Numbered from the stretch's first letter, positions 25,072 to 35,140 are shown. The stretch: 64,000 nucleotides of DNA from Bradyrhizobium sp. CB3481 (GCF_029714305.1 NZ_CP121647.1:7832501-7896500), one strand, 5' to 3'. The notes: generated by a model not told the origin, from the sequence alone. Translations and numbers: made by a program.

Positions 25072-25514
25072 GGGGCTCTGCTTGTCACTGCGGCCGGGGT
25101 GCGGCAATGTTAGGTGCACGCACCTTCGCCGCAAGGGCAGTCGGCTCCCTCCCCCCTTGCGGGGGAGGGCTGGGGAGAGGGGTTCTCTCCACGAGCACGG
25201 GCCGAAGATATGGCGATCGCTCGCATGATTCCTTGTCGAGCAACCCGCACCGCCGATGCCGCCACCCCTCTCCCTGACCCTCCCCCGCAAGGGGGAGGGA
25301 ACGGAGCTTTCAATGGGGCGGCCAGCGATCGAACCAATACTGGCTTGAAGAGGCCACATGCCCGGTACCACTCGGCCATTGGCCGACTGTCTCCGCAGTA
25401 CTACGGCCCAATTGTCGCCGCCGCACGACCCCAATGGTTTACGGATCGTTCAACTCTGCTTCCTATTCTCATCCATCTGCTGCCAGAACTGGCCCGAAAC
25501 GCTCAGGACGAGCG
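25072..25514. other. Intergenic region with repeat element and tRNA-like fragment
   Basis: Contains the CTCCCTCCCCCC-family repeat at 25144-25301 and, on the minus strand at about 25315-25385, a sequence that looks superficially like a degenerate tRNA. No gene was found. The DUF2336 gene begins at 25515. Confidence 0.6.
25144..25301. repeat. CTCCCTCCCCCC-family palindromic repeat
   Basis: GGCTCCCTCCCCCCTTGCGG at the left and CCCCGCAAGGGGGAGGGA at the right, around a spacer of about 85 bases. It is the second copy of the family at 19177-19279. Confidence 0.9.
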
Positions 25515-26639
25515 ATGCTGACACGATCGATCACAGCCGAGGTCGAGGCGGCCATCCAGGCCGGCTCCGCCGAAAAACATCTGGACACGCTGCGGCAGGT
25601 CACGGACCTGTTCGTGCTGTCTGCCGAAAGCTATTCCGGCGAGCAGATCGAGCTGTTCGGCGACGTGCTGGAACGGCTGATCAAGACGATCGAGCTGCGC
25701 GCGCTCGCCGACGTCGCCGCACGCATCGCACTCGCTGAAACGTCCACCCAGCTTGCCTCCATCAAGCAGGCCCCGGCCGCGGTGGTCCGGCGCCTCGCGA
25801 ACAATGACGAGATCACGATCGCCCGCCCGGTGCTGACCGAATCGGCGCGGCTGTCGGCCGAGGACCTTGTCGAGCTCGCCGAGACCAAGGGCGAGCAGCA
25901 TTTGCTCGCGATCTCCGGGCGCTGGTGGCTGACCGAGATCGTCACAGATGCGCTTTTGAAGCGGTATTATCCTTCGGTCAGCCGGCGGCTCGTTACCAAT
26001 CCCGGCGCGCGGATGTCGGCGTCAGGCTTTGCCATCGTGCTGAAGCAGGCGGAGAACGATCCGGATCTCGCGGTCGAGACCGGCATTCGCGTCGACCTGC
26101 CGGCCGATCAACGGCATCAACTATTGAAGAACGCAACTGAAGCCGTGCGCCAGCGGCTGCTGTCGCGCGCGCCGCCGCATATGTTCGAGGAACTCCGCAA
26201 CGCGATCGCGACCGCCGTCAATGGCGCCAGCCGCGAAATGTCGCGCACCCGCGATTTCGTCGCCGCGCGCCGCTTCGTCGCGGCGCTCGCCAAGCACGGC
26301 AAGCTGAGCGAGCCGGCGCTGAAGGCGTTCGCGAATGAGCGGAAGTATGCCGAGACAGTCGCGGCGCTGGCCGAACTGTCGGGGTCGAGCGTCGAGGTGA
26401 TCCGCCCGGTGATGCAGAGCCTGCGTGATGACGGCGTCTTGATCCCCTGCCGCGTCGCCGGCCTTGACTGGGAAACCGTCGCCGCCGTGCTCGAGGCCCG
26501 CTTCGCCTCCGGCAGCATGGGCCGGCATGAACTGGCAAAGGCGAAAGAGCAGTACGCCAAGCTGACGGTAGAGAGCGCCCGCCGCCTGCTGAAATTCTGG
26601 CAAGTCCGCGCCGCGGATGCGAAACCGCAGACGCATTGA
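25515..26639 (+). CDS. DUF2336 domain-containing protein
   Basis: A 374-residue, mostly helical cytoplasmic protein, typical of the alphaproteobacterial DUF2336 family: an N-terminal repeat-like region (MLTRSITAEVEAAIQAGSAE, LRQVTDLFVLSAESYSGEQI, LFGDVLERLIKTIELRAL) and a HEAT-like array through SARLSAEDLVELAETKG. Its function is unknown, with links in other species to cell-surface and motility control. The start at 25515 was chosen because AGGA lies six bases upstream; the frame is open earlier but without family similarity. Confidence 0.88.
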   Translation: MLTRSITAEVEAAIQAGSAEKHLDTLRQVTDLFVLSAESYSGEQIELFGDVLERLIKTIELRALADVAARIALAETSTQLASIKQAPAAVVRRLANNDEITIARPVLTESARLSAEDLVELAETKGEQHLLAISGRWWLTEIVTDALLKRYYPSVSRRLVTNPGARMSASGFAIVLKQAENDPDLAVETGIRVDLPADQRHQLLKNATEAVRQRLLSRAPPHMFEELRNAIATAVNGASREMSRTRDFVAARRFVAALAKHGKLSEPALKAFANERKYAETVAALAELSGSSVEVIRPVMQSLRDDGVLIPCRVAGLDWETVAAVLEARFASGSMGRHELAKAKEQYAKLTVESARRLLKFWQVRAADAKPQTH

Positions 26640-26664
26640 GGCTGAAAAGCCGGCGCTGCCTCCA

Positions 26665-26751
26665 CCGTCATTGCGAGGAGCGAAGCGACGAAGCAATCCA
26701 TCCATCCGTTATGCCGAGAGATGGATTGCTTCGCTTCGCTCGCAATGACGG
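26665..26751. repeat. CGTCATTGCGAG-family palindromic repeat
   Basis: CCGTCATTGCGAGGAGCG ... CGCTCGCAATGACGG, with inner GAAGCAATCCAT/ATGGATTGCTTC. Second full copy of the element at 18806-18888. Confidence 0.9.
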
Positions 26752-26764
26752 AGGATACAGCCCA

Positions 26765-26792
26765 CTTCCTTCTCCCTTGTGGGAGAAGGAAG
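26765..26792. terminator. Perfect hairpin after the LLM oxidoreductase gene
   Basis: CTTCCTTCTCCC, loop TTGT, GGGAGAAGGAAG: a 12-bp perfect stem that is one arm of the CCCTTCTCCCC repeat family (see 28026-28157). It lies just beyond the stop of the minus-strand gene and could terminate it. Confidence 0.5.
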
Positions 26793-26797
26793 AGTGC

Positions 26798-27898
26798 TCA
26801 CGCCGCTTTCGCCACTCCGGCGTCGAGGTGCTTGAGCCGCGGCATCACCTCTTGCTTCAACAGCCGCAGCGAATTGTGCCAGGCCTCGGGCTTGTGCTTG
26901 TAGTCGAAGCCGAACACGAGCAGCGTGCCGAAGCCACCGACCTCGTGATAGATCTTTTCGATCTTCTCGGTAACCGTCGCCGGTGATCCCACGATCCAGT
27001 TGTTCCGCGCGCAGTATTCCGCGGTGACGTCGGTATCGGCCACGTCGGGCGACGCCTTGAGGTAGTCCTTGAAGCCGAAATGGCCGAGCAGCGGCAGGAA
27101 GTATTCGGTCATCATCCGGCCCATCATGTCGCCGACCGAAAGCCGCCACGCCTCCTCGTCGGTATCGGCGACGAACACCTCGCGCACCATGCGCCAGTCG
27201 CTGCGCTTCGGCTTGCGTCCGGTTTTTGCCGCGCCAATCTCCACCGATTCCCAGTGGCTGCCGACATAGGCCGGGTTGAGGTTGAGGCTCATCGGAATGT
27301 AGCCGCGCTCGCCGGCGAGCTTGAGCGTATCCGAGCCCTTGGAGAGGCCGGCGACGCCGATCGGCGGATGCGGCGCCTGCAGCGGCTTGATGTGGGGCTT
27401 GAGGAAATCGAACATCGTGTCCGGCTTGTTCACGGTCCAGAATTTTCCCGCGTGGCTCCAGGGGCCGGGCTCGGTCCACATTTTCAGGATGATCTCCAGC
27501 GCCTCGCGCGTCATGTCGCGGTTCTGACCGGACATCCCATCGACGTTGAACATCGCCCAGTCGCTTGGCAAGCCGCTCGCCGCGACGCCGAAGTTAAGGC
27601 GGCCACCGGAGAGGTGATCGAGCATCGCGACGCGATTGGCGAGTTCCGCCGGGTGATGATAGGGCAGCAGGAAGCCGCCGGGGCCGAGGCGGATGTTTTT
27701 CGTTTGCAGGAACGCCTGCGCGAGAATGAGATCGGGCGAGGGATGCGGCTCCCAGGGCGCGGTGTGGTGCTCGCCGATCCAGGCTTCCTGGTAGCCGAGC
27801 TCATCAAGCCAGCGCAGCGTCTGCAGGTCCCAGTCGTGGCCCTCCTTCAACCCGCACTCCGGCGGATGGGACGGCATCGTGAAATATCCGATCTCCAT
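26798..27898 (-). CDS. LLM class flavin-dependent oxidoreductase
   Basis: A 366-residue luciferase-like monooxygenase: MEIGYFTMPSHPPE start, EAWIGEHHTAPWEPHPSPDL near residue 40, LANRVAMLDHLSGGRLNFGV near residue 85, and GSPATVTEKIEKIY near residue 310. Such enzymes use FMN or F420 supplied as reduced cofactor to oxygenate organic substrates; the length and EHH-PW motif are close to LLM enzymes of alkanal or aromatic degradation. Substrate unknown. It is flanked by palindromic repeats, so it is likely monocistronic. Confidence 0.9.
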   Translation of the reverse strand: MEIGYFTMPSHPPECGLKEGHDWDLQTLRWLDELGYQEAWIGEHHTAPWEPHPSPDLILAQAFLQTKNIRLGPGGFLLPYHHPAELANRVAMLDHLSGGRLNFGVAASGLPSDWAMFNVDGMSGQNRDMTREALEIILKMWTEPGPWSHAGKFWTVNKPDTMFDFLKPHIKPLQAPHPPIGVAGLSKGSDTLKLAGERGYIPMSLNLNPAYVGSHWESVEIGAAKTGRKPKRSDWRMVREVFVADTDEEAWRLSVGDMMGRMMTEYFLPLLGHFGFKDYLKASPDVADTDVTAEYCARNNWIVGSPATVTEKIEKIYHEVGGFGTLLVFGFDYKHKPEAWHNSLRLLKQEVMPRLKHLDAGVAKAA

Positions 27899-28025
27899 GG
27901 GGCATCCTCGCTGTTATTGAAAGCGCGTCTGTCGCGCGCCAGCGAGAACATAGCACCCGTGACGTGTGGCCGAGATATGACGAATTGTCTTGGCAGAGGT
28001 TCGCGCGGCGGAGTGACGCTGCTTA

Positions 28026-28157
28026 CCCTTCTCCCCTTGTGGGAGAAGGTGGCGCGAAGCGCCGGATGAGGGGTTTGCGTCCGCGGAGACAGACCCCTCA
28101 TCCGTCTCGCTGCCGCTGCGCGTCAGCGATCCACCTTCTCCCACAAGGGGAGAAGGG
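28026..28157. repeat. CCCTTCTCCCC-family palindromic repeat
   Basis: CCCTTCTCCCCTTGTGGGAG at the left and CTCCCACAAGGGGAGAAGGG at the right, with inner pair ATGAGGGGT/ACCCCTCAT. A single hairpin of the family occurs at 26765-26792. Confidence 0.9.
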
Positions 28158-28167
28158 AAGAGGAGCG

Positions 28168-29280
28168 CTACCTTGTCCCGAACGTCGTCGCGCCGAACAG
28201 CGCTTTCTGCGTCGAGGGCTGCGAGCGCCAGTATTGCGGCGGCGCGAATACTTCGCCGCCGAGTTCGGCCGCGGCATGCCAGCCCCAGCGCGGGTCGTAG
28301 AGCATGGCGCGCGCCAGCGCGACCATGTCGGCCTTGCCGGAGGCGATGATCTCTTCGGCTTGCTTCGGCTCGGTGATCAGGCCGACGGCGATGGTGGTCA
28401 GGCCCGTCGCCTCGCGGATTCCTTGCGCGAACGGTACCTGGTAGCCGGGGCCGAGCGGAATCTTCTGCAGCGGCGACACCCCGCCCGAGGACGCATCGAT
28501 CCAGTCGACGCCGCGCTTTTTCAGCTCGTGCGCAAATTCGATGGTCTGCGCGAGATCCCAGCCGCCCTCGACCCAGTCGGTCGAGGACACGCGAATGCCG
28601 ACCGGCTTGTCATGCGGAAACGCTGATCGTACCGCGTCGAACACTTCGAGCGGAAAGCGCATGCGGTTTTGCAAGCTGCCGCCATATTGATCGGTGCGCT
28701 GGTTCGATATCGGCGACAGGAACTGATGCAGCAGATAGCCGTGCGCCGAGTGCACCTCGATGGCATCGATGCCGAGCCGCTCGGTGCGTTTCGTGGCAGC
28801 GACGAAAGCCTCTCGCACGCGGGCAAGCCCCGCGGTATCAAACGCAACCGGCGGCGTCTCGCCCTCCTTGTGCGGGATCGCCGACGGCCCCTCCGGCCGC
28901 CAGCCGCCTTCGGCCACCTGGATCAGTTGTCCGCCGTCCCAGGGCGTGTGGCTCGACGCCTTGCGGCCGGCATGCGCGAGCTGCATCATCACCGCAGCCT
29001 TCGAGCGCTTGCGCACCGAGGCGAGGATCGGCTTCAGCGCAGCTTCGGTAGCGTCATTGTAAAGGCCAAGGCAGCCCGGCGTGATGCGGCCGCTCGCCTC
29101 CACGGCAGTCGCCTCGATGCAGAACACGGACGCGCCCGACAGCGCCAGCGAATTGATATGCGTGAAGTGCCAGTCGGTGGCCTCGCCATTGACGGCGGAG
29201 TACTGGCACATCGGCGCCACCATGATGCGGTTGGCAAGGGTAAGGCTGCGCAGCTTGATCGGGGTAAACAGAGCGCTCAT
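28168..29280 (-). CDS. NADH:flavin oxidoreductase, Old Yellow Enzyme (YqjM-like)
   Basis: A 370-residue TIM-barrel OYE: MSALFTPIKLRSLTLANRIM start, NRIMVAPMCQYSA with the Cys that tunes FMN in YqjM, AHAGRKAS near residue 106, EVHSAHGYLLHQFLSP near residue 180, and WVEGGWD..., VGLITEPKQAEEII at the C-terminus. It reduces activated C=C bonds (enones, nitroesters) with NAD(P)H via FMN. It is preceded by a gene-free gap and followed by a repeat, so is probably transcribed alone. Confidence 0.93.
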   Translation of the reverse strand: MSALFTPIKLRSLTLANRIMVAPMCQYSAVNGEATDWHFTHINSLALSGASVFCIEATAVEASGRITPGCLGLYNDATEAALKPILASVRKRSKAAVMMQLAHAGRKASSHTPWDGGQLIQVAEGGWRPEGPSAIPHKEGETPPVAFDTAGLARVREAFVAATKRTERLGIDAIEVHSAHGYLLHQFLSPISNQRTDQYGGSLQNRMRFPLEVFDAVRSAFPHDKPVGIRVSSTDWVEGGWDLAQTIEFAHELKKRGVDWIDASSGGVSPLQKIPLGPGYQVPFAQGIREATGLTTIAVGLITEPKQAEEIIASGKADMVALARAMLYDPRWGWHAAAELGGEVFAPPQYWRSQPSTQKALFGATTFGTR

Positions 29281-29369
29281 GAAAGGGTGATCCGGAGTGG
29301 CAGGAAAGCGACCCTGATGCTAGCGAGCCGCTCTCCCCTGCTCAACCCGCGCCAGCCGCAACCCTCCCC

Positions 29370-30332
29370 CTACGGCGCGATGCCCGCGGCCTTGATCAGC
29401 TCCAGATTGGCCGCCGTCTCGCGCTTGACGAGTTCGTCGATCTCGGCCGGCTTCATCGGCATCGGTTCGACGGCAAGCTTCTTCAGGCTTGCCTGCGTCG
29501 CCGGATCGGCCAGCACCTTCATTCCGGCCGCATGCAGTTTTTCGACGATGTCGCGCGGCGTCTTGACCGGCACGAACACGCCATACCAGCTCACGCTCTC
29601 GGCGCCTTTCAGACCGATTTCCGACGGCGTCGGCACATCGGGCAGATCGGCAGCGCGGGTCGGCGTTGAAACCAGCAGCGCCTTTACCTGGCCTTCGCGG
29701 ATGAAGGGCAAGGCGGTGGCGAGCGGGCAGAAATAGAGGTCGATCCGCCCGCCGATGATATCGGTGATCACCTCCGGTCCGCCGCGATACGGCACATGCG
29801 TCGCTTCGATGCCGGCGGCGAGGCGGAATTTCTCGGCGGCGATATGCACTGCGCTGCCGATGCCGACCGAGCCGAACGAAATCGATCCCGGCTTGGCCTT
29901 CGCGTCCGCGATGAAATCCTGGATGGTTTTCCAGGGGCGTTCCTTCGGCACGATCATGACCATGGCGCTGGAGCCGATCATCAGCGCTGCGGCGAGATCC
30001 CGGGTCGCGTCGAAAGTGAGGTTAGGGAAAATCGCCGGTGCAATGGCGAGTGCCGAGGAATGGGCGAGAATGCTGTATCCGTCCGGATCGGCCTTCGCGA
30101 CCAATCCGGTGCCGAGCGTGCCGCCGGCGCCTGCGCGATTCTCGATCACGATCGGCTGGCCGAGTTCGGTCGACAGGCGTTCGAATACCAGGCGCGGCAC
30201 CACGTCGGTAGCGCTGCCGGCGCCGAACGGAATGGTCGCCTTGATCAGCCGCGACGGCCAGGTTTCAGCATGCGCCCCCTGGGTAACGACAAGGCAGGGC
30301 AGGATACAGAAGGCGCGAAAGGACTTGTACAT
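29370..30332 (-). CDS. Bug family tripartite tricarboxylate transporter substrate-binding protein
   Basis: About 320 residues with a signal peptide (FRAFCILPCLVVTQGAHAET). The mature start WPSRLIKATIPFGAGSATDV and then VIENRAGAGGTLGTGLVAKA are the hallmark of TctC/Bug proteins, which bind small carboxylates in the periplasm. The ATG at 30332 has GGAG five bases upstream; 30335 is equally possible, and a longer frame from 30386 would lengthen the signal peptide unnaturally. No TctA/TctB membrane genes are near, which is usual for the many orphan Bug proteins of this group. Confidence 0.9.
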   Translation of the reverse strand: MYKSFRAFCILPCLVVTQGAHAETWPSRLIKATIPFGAGSATDVVPRLVFERLSTELGQPIVIENRAGAGGTLGTGLVAKADPDGYSILAHSSALAIAPAIFPNLTFDATRDLAAALMIGSSAMVMIVPKERPWKTIQDFIADAKAKPGSISFGSVGIGSAVHIAAEKFRLAAGIEATHVPYRGGPEVITDIIGGRIDLYFCPLATALPFIREGQVKALLVSTPTRAADLPDVPTPSEIGLKGAESVSWYGVFVPVKTPRDIVEKLHAAGMKVLADPATQASLKKLAVEPMPMKPAEIDELVKRETAANLELIKAAGIAP

Positions 30333-30444
30333 CATAACTCCGGTTTCATCGTCCGGAGCACTGCAAGAACCGTTCCTATTCGTCAAATTACCGACCGGGA
30401 GGGCAAATAGCCGGTTGCCTCGCCTCCGGCGCTCGCGGCCAAAA

Positions 30445-31518
30445 TCACTCCACCAGCGTGAACTGCAGCAGCAGATTGCGCTGGATCATCGAAAAATTGT
30501 CGTCGGAGACGAGGGTCAGCACCGTGTCGCCCTCCGGCGTGACATGGGCGTCGATGCCTTCCATGTTGTCGATCTCGTGGCCGAGATCGGCATTGAAGAT
30601 TGAGGGACCGTCGATCAGCGCGCCCGGTGCGATCGAGGAAAGCGCGATACGGCGGATGCGGATGCCGACGCCGCCGACCCAGGAGAATTTTCGCTCCAGA
30701 ACCAGAAGCCCGCCGGACGGCAGAACGACCGCATCGCTGACGTCGAAATCGTCGGTGCGGCGGACCGTGAACTGCCCGGGCGATTTGCCGCCGATCAGGA
30801 AGCCGAGAATGTTGCCCTGCGCGTCGAGCCCGCGTTCGGAGATCGCGATCAGCGTTCCCGCCAGCGGCTGGTTGCCCCTGGGCACCACGACCAGCGCTTC
30901 GATACCCTTGTTGTAGGGCAGCTTGCGCGCCGCCGGCGGCAGCGCGATCGGTTCGCCATGGGCATGCGTGAAGCTTTTGGTGAAATCGAAGCGCAGCACC
31001 TGGTTGACGCGCTCGAGGCCGACATAGACCAGCGGTCCGTCGAGCGCGAGCGCCTCGGTATCAAACCAGCGGCGCGAGGTGATCGGCTTGCCGTCAGGCC
31101 CAAGGATCGGCGAGGCCTCGACATCGTCGAGCCCGATCATCTCGCGCCCCTTGTAGACGATGCGCCCGGTGAACCAGCCGGCCTTGTCGCTGATCGCGAT
31201 GAAGCGCTCGCCCTTGGCATCCAGCCGCAGGCCGGACAAGCCGCCGAAGCCGCGAAACGGTGAGGTCAGGATGAGCCCGCTGCGATATTCGAGTTCGCCA
31301 AATCGCATTCGCGACCGGTCGCGGGTATCGAACGAGGTGAGCTGCCGGGCATGGACTTCGATCGAAACAGGCGTGGTGACCGAAAATTCGTCAGGGACGA
31401 CCTGTCTCGGCGGGCGCTGAACAGCCGTCTGCGCCAGCGTGGCGCCCGGCACAGCCGCAACCGAAAGCCCCGCCGCTGCATATTTCAGAAGGCGGCGGCG
31501 GCCTATGCGCGGGGACAT
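30445..31518 (-). CDS. Tat-exported esterase-like-activity-of-phytase protein
   Basis: About 357 residues. It begins MSPRIGRRRLLKYAAAGLSV, a twin-arginine signal (GRRRLLKYA), with cleavage after TLA. The mature protein is beta-propeller-like with GFGGLSGLRLDAKGERFIAISD, WFDTEALALDGPLVYVGLE and NKGIEALVVVPRG, matching the phytase-esterase-like family (PF13449). Substrate unknown. The start at 31518 lies four bases after the cobT stop, so it is cotranscribed with the cobS-GNAT-cobT genes. Confidence 0.82.
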   Translation of the reverse strand: MSPRIGRRRLLKYAAAGLSVAAVPGATLAQTAVQRPPRQVVPDEFSVTTPVSIEVHARQLTSFDTRDRSRMRFGELEYRSGLILTSPFRGFGGLSGLRLDAKGERFIAISDKAGWFTGRIVYKGREMIGLDDVEASPILGPDGKPITSRRWFDTEALALDGPLVYVGLERVNQVLRFDFTKSFTHAHGEPIALPPAARKLPYNKGIEALVVVPRGNQPLAGTLIAISERGLDAQGNILGFLIGGKSPGQFTVRRTDDFDVSDAVVLPSGGLLVLERKFSWVGGVGIRIRRIALSSIAPGALIDGPSIFNADLGHEIDNMEGIDAHVTPEGDTVLTLVSDDNFSMIQRNLLLQFTLVE

Positions 31519-31522
31519 GCTC

Positions 31523-33427
31523 TCACGAGTGCAACCGGCGCGGCCGGCGATGACCGTTGGTCGCGGGCGCGACACCCTGGGTCTCGCTGAACAGTTCAGC
31601 GAGTTTCTCGGTGATGGCGCCGCCGAGCTCCTCGGCATCGACGATGGTGACAGCGCGGCGATAGTAGCGCGTGACGTCGTGACCAATGCCGATCGCGATC
31701 AGTTCGACGGGCGAACGGGTCTCGATCTCCTCGATGATGTGGCGCAGGTGCCGCTCGAGGTAGTTGCCGGGATTGACCGACAGCGTGGAATCGTCGACCG
31801 GCGCGCCGTCCGAAATCATCATCAGGATCTTGCGCTGCTCGGGGCGGCCGAGCAGGCGCTTGTGCGCCCAGTCCAGCGCCTCGCCGTCGATATTCTCCTT
31901 CAGGAGACCCTCGCGCATCATCAGGCCGAGATTCTTGCGCGCGCGCCGCCAGGGTGCGTCGGCGGACTTGTAGATGATGTGGCGGAGATCGTTGAGGCGT
32001 CCGGGATTGGCCGGCTTGCCGGCGGCGAGCCACGCCTCGCGCGACTGCCCGCCCTTCCAGGCGCGGGTGGTGAAGCCCAAAATCTCGACCTTGACACCGC
32101 AACGCTCCAGCGTGCGCGCGAGAATGTCGGCACAGGTCGCGGCGACCGTGATCGGGCGGCCGCGCATCGAGCCGGAATTGTCGAGCAGCAGCGTCACCAC
32201 GGTGTCGCGGAACGTCGCTTCCTTTTCATGCATGAAGGACAGCGGATGATAGGGATCGGTCACCACGCGTGACAGCCGCGCCGGATCGAGGATGCCCTCC
32301 TCCAGATCGAACTCCCAGGCGCGGTTCTGCTGCGCCATCAGGCGGCGCTGCAACCGGTTCGCCAGCCGCGCGACAATACCCTGCAGATGCGCGAGCTGCT
32401 TGTCGAGATAGGAGCGCAGGCGCTCCAGCTCGTCGTGATCGCAGAGATCCTCGGCGGCGATCACCTCGTCGAACTTCGGCGCAAACGCGTGATATTCCGG
32501 CCCGCGCGGCTCGTTGGCGCCGCGCGTATTGGGCCGCGTCGCCTCGCCCGGGGTCTCGTCGTCGCCGAGCTCGCCGTCGTCGAACGTATCGCTGGTGGAG
32601 GCCTGCGCGCTCTCCATCGCGCTCTCCGACATTTCGTCGGTCGAGGCCTGCGCCTGGTCGGCGCTCATTTCCTGCGCGGCGTCGCTGTCGGGTGAGCCCT
32701 CGGCACCGGACTGGTCGTTCTCGCCGTCCTGGTTCTCGTCGTTCTCGTCATCATCGGCGTCGGCATCGCGGTCGTCGCCGAGATCGAGCGCCGACAACAG
32801 GTCGTGCACGAGATCGCCGAACTTGGCCTGGTCCTCGGTGACACGGCTGAGCTTGTCGAGCCGGGTGCCGATCTTGTCCTCCAGCACCGGACGCCAGAGG
32901 TCGACCATCTTCTTTGCGGCGGTGGGCGGCGCGAGGCCGGTCAACCGCTCGCGCACCAGCATCGCCAGCGCATCCGACAGCGGCGCATCGGCGCGATCGG
33001 TGATCTCGTCATATTTGCCGCGGTGGAAATGATCGTCGAGCATCGCGGTGAGGTTCTTCGCAACGCCCGACATCCGGCGCGAGCCGATCGCTTCGACGCG
33101 GGCCTGCTCGACCGCCTCGAACACGCCGCGCGCCTGCGGATTTCCCGGCATCAGCTTGCGATGCACCTTGGGATCGTGACAGGCGAGCTTGAGCGCGATC
33201 GAATCGGCGTGGCCGCGCACGATCGCGGCATCCCGCTTGGTCATCTTGCGCGCGGGCTCCGGCAGCCGCGCCTTGCCCGGCGCAAGGCCGGGTCGCTCAG
33301 CCGCAAACGTCACGTCCAGCTCTGGAGCTTTCGCGATCGCCTTCAGGCAGGAGCTTACGGCGCGCTTGAACGGCTCGGTCGGCGCTTCCTTGGATCCGGT
33401 ACGGAATTTGGAGTTGGATGTGCTCAT
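31523..33427 (-). CDS. cobT: Cobaltochelatase subunit CobT
   Basis: A 634-residue CobT. Its N-terminal helical part is followed by a long acidic, low-complexity linker ([20 protein letters not shown]) and a C-terminal von Willebrand A domain with the MIDAS motif [14 protein letters not shown], then [11 protein letters not shown]. With CobS and CobN it inserts Co into hydrogenobyrinic acid a,c-diamide in the aerobic B12 pathway, ATP-dependently. Its ATG at 33427 overlaps the stop of the GNAT gene as ATGA, so translation is coupled. cobN is not in the window. Confidence 0.95.
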   Translation of the reverse strand: MSTSNSKFRTGSKEAPTEPFKRAVSSCLKAIAKAPELDVTFAAERPGLAPGKARLPEPARKMTKRDAAIVRGHADSIALKLACHDPKVHRKLMPGNPQARGVFEAVEQARVEAIGSRRMSGVAKNLTAMLDDHFHRGKYDEITDRADAPLSDALAMLVRERLTGLAPPTAAKKMVDLWRPVLEDKIGTRLDKLSRVTEDQAKFGDLVHDLLSALDLGDDRDADADDDENDENQDGENDQSGAEGSPDSDAAQEMSADQAQASTDEMSESAMESAQASTSDTFDDGELGDDETPGEATRPNTRGANEPRGPEYHAFAPKFDEVIAAEDLCDHDELERLRSYLDKQLAHLQGIVARLANRLQRRLMAQQNRAWEFDLEEGILDPARLSRVVTDPYHPLSFMHEKEATFRDTVVTLLLDNSGSMRGRPITVAATCADILARTLERCGVKVEILGFTTRAWKGGQSREAWLAAGKPANPGRLNDLRHIIYKSADAPWRRARKNLGLMMREGLLKENIDGEALDWAHKRLLGRPEQRKILMMISDGAPVDDSTLSVNPGNYLERHLRHIIEEIETRSPVELIAIGIGHDVTRYYRRAVTIVDAEELGGAITEKLAELFSETQGVAPATNGHRRPRRLHS

Positions 33428-33834
33428 AGCGCTTTCGTAAACCAGTGCCGTGTGACGCCGCCGGGATAGCCTTCGATGGAGCCGAACTCCTCGTAACCGC
33501 ACGCGCGGTAGAAGCCCGGCGCCTGAAAACTCATCGTATCGACATAGGACCGCGTCGCCCCGAACTTTCTCGCCTCGTCCTCAATCGATTTTATCAGCCG
33601 CGTCCCGTAGTTCTTGCCGCGAAGCTTCTGCTCCATCCAGAACAGCTGAATGAACAGCACCTTGGTCCAGACTTCACCGACAATCCCGCCGACGATCTTG
33701 TCTCCTTCACGCAGCGAGATGGCGAAACGCTTGTATTTCTGCTTCCCCATGTGCTCGGCATTGAAGCCGAGGAGCCCGCCGAGCACCGCCTTCTTGGTCT
33801 GTCCAATGGTGCGCTCGACGGAGATTTTCGCCAT
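33424..33834 (-). CDS. GNAT family N-acetyltransferase
   Basis: A 136-residue GNAT protein. The acetyl-CoA pyrophosphate loop appears as [20 protein letters not shown] near residue 68, followed by the strand-helix [21 protein letters not shown] that ends in a classic GNAT C-terminus ([10 protein letters not shown]). It sits between cobS (3 bp upstream) and cobT (ATGA overlap). Substrate unknown; tight coupling suggests a link to cobaltochelatase or to metal/amino-group modification, but this is inference. Confidence 0.9.
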   Translation of the reverse strand: MAKISVERTIGQTKKAVLGGLLGFNAEHMGKQKYKRFAISLREGDKIVGGIVGEVWTKVLFIQLFWMEQKLRGKNYGTRLIKSIEDEARKFGATRSYVDTMSFQAPGFYRACGYEEFGSIEGYPGGVTRHWFTKAL

Positions 33835-33837
33835 GGG

Positions 33838-34836
33838 CTAGCTGAGCGCCACGTTAACAGCCGATTCCGGCAGCTCCGCGTTGAAGCAGCGCTGATAAAA
33901 CTCGGCGACCAGCGGCCGCTCCAGCTCGTCGCACTTGTTGAGGAACGTGACGCGGAACGCAAAGCCGATGTCGCCGAAGATTTCGGAGTTCTCGGCCCAG
34001 GTGATCACCGTGCGCGGGCTCATCACCGTCGACAGATCGCCATTGGCGAAGGCGTTACGGGTGAGATCGGCGAGCCGTACCATCTTGTTGACGATGTCGC
34101 GGCCCTCCTGCGTGCGATAGTGATGCGCCTTGGAGAGCACGATCTCGACTTCCTCGTCATGCGCCAGATAGTTCAGCGTGGTGACGATCGACCAGCGGTC
34201 CATCTGGCCCTGGTTGATCTGCTGGGTGCCGTGATAGAGGCCCGAGGTGTCGCCGAGGCCGACCGTGTTGGCGGTCGAGAACAGGCGGAACGCCGGATGC
34301 GGCTTGATCACCTTGTTCTGGTCGAGCAGGGTCAGGCGGCCGGAGACTTCCAGCACGCGCTGGATCACGAACATCACGTCCGGACGGCCGGCATCATATT
34401 CGTCGAACACCAGTGCGATGTTGTGCTGCAGCGCCCAGGGCAGGATGCCGTCGCGGAATTCGGTGACCTGCTTACCGTCCTTGACGACGATCGAGTCCTT
34501 GCCGACCAGATCGATACGGCTGATATGGCTGTCGAGGTTGACGCGGACGCAGGGCCAGTTCAGGCGCGCCGCGACTTGCTCGATATGGGTCGACTTACCG
34601 GTGCCGTGATAGCCGGTGACCATGACGCGGCGGTTCTTGGCGAACCCGGCTAGGATCGCCAGCGTGGTGGCGCGGTCGAAACGGTAGTCCGAATCGACTT
34701 CCGGCACATGCGGGTCGACTTCGGAATAGGCCGGCACTTCGAGATCGCTGTCGATACCGAAGACCTGCCGGACCGACACCTTCATGTCGGGCAATCCGAC
34801 GGGTTCCGTAACTTGGCTCATGGCGGCGGTCGTCAT
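33838..34836 (-). CDS. cobS: Cobaltochelatase subunit CobS
   Basis: A 332-residue AAA+ ATPase: [20 protein letters not shown] near the N-terminus, Walker [10 protein letters not shown] at about residue 80, Walker [11 protein letters not shown] near residue 137, and the sensor-like [20 protein letters not shown]. It forms a ring with CobT that drives CobN to insert cobalt in adenosylcobalamin synthesis. The ATG at 34836 follows GGAGG by four bases; a TTG at 34839 and ATG at 34818 are other possible starts. Confidence 0.95.
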   Translation of the reverse strand: MTTAAMSQVTEPVGLPDMKVSVRQVFGIDSDLEVPAYSEVDPHVPEVDSDYRFDRATTLAILAGFAKNRRVMVTGYHGTGKSTHIEQVAARLNWPCVRVNLDSHISRIDLVGKDSIVVKDGKQVTEFRDGILPWALQHNIALVFDEYDAGRPDVMFVIQRVLEVSGRLTLLDQNKVIKPHPAFRLFSTANTVGLGDTSGLYHGTQQINQGQMDRWSIVTTLNYLAHDEEVEIVLSKAHHYRTQEGRDIVNKMVRLADLTRNAFANGDLSTVMSPRTVITWAENSEIFGDIGFAFRVTFLNKCDELERPLVAEFYQRCFNAELPESAVNVALS

Positions 34837-34839
34837 CAA

Positions 34840-35140
34840 TCCTCCGAGGTCCCGGGCATTCCCGAAACCAGATCTGTTGAATGGCTGCGGATGGGGGCTA
34901 TTGCCAACCTAGCAGAGAGCAACGGCCGGCAGAAGCCCGCGGCGCAATCAAAGTTCCGTTGGCTTATCATCGAGATAGGGCCTGTATTTGGTTTTTGGAG
35001 GGCTGCCCTGCGAATCACGCCGCACTTTTGCCCGCTTGGGCACGCCACCGGGCGCAAAACAAGCATCGCGCCAAGCCCTTTCGGCCCCTGTCCGGGCTTG
35101 ATAGCTGTGAGATTGCCCATTTCCACCAGGCGGCAGGCTT
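34840..35140. other. Divergent intergenic region between cobS and dedA
   Basis: About 300 bases. I looked for a cobalamin riboswitch (the GCCACTG-type B12 box) and saw none. No promoter with both boxes was resolved. No gene found. Confidence 0.5.

Noticed and set aside
25315..25385. tRNA-like sequence on the minus strand (GGCCGAGTGGTACC, CTCTTCAA, TTGGTTCGATC)
   Set aside because: The T-arm does not pair, the putative anticodon loop has eight bases, and there is no acceptor stem match. It is probably a decayed fragment or chance.
34840..35140. Cobalamin riboswitch upstream of cobS
   Set aside because: No B12-box-like conserved bases or pairing were seen in the leader region.
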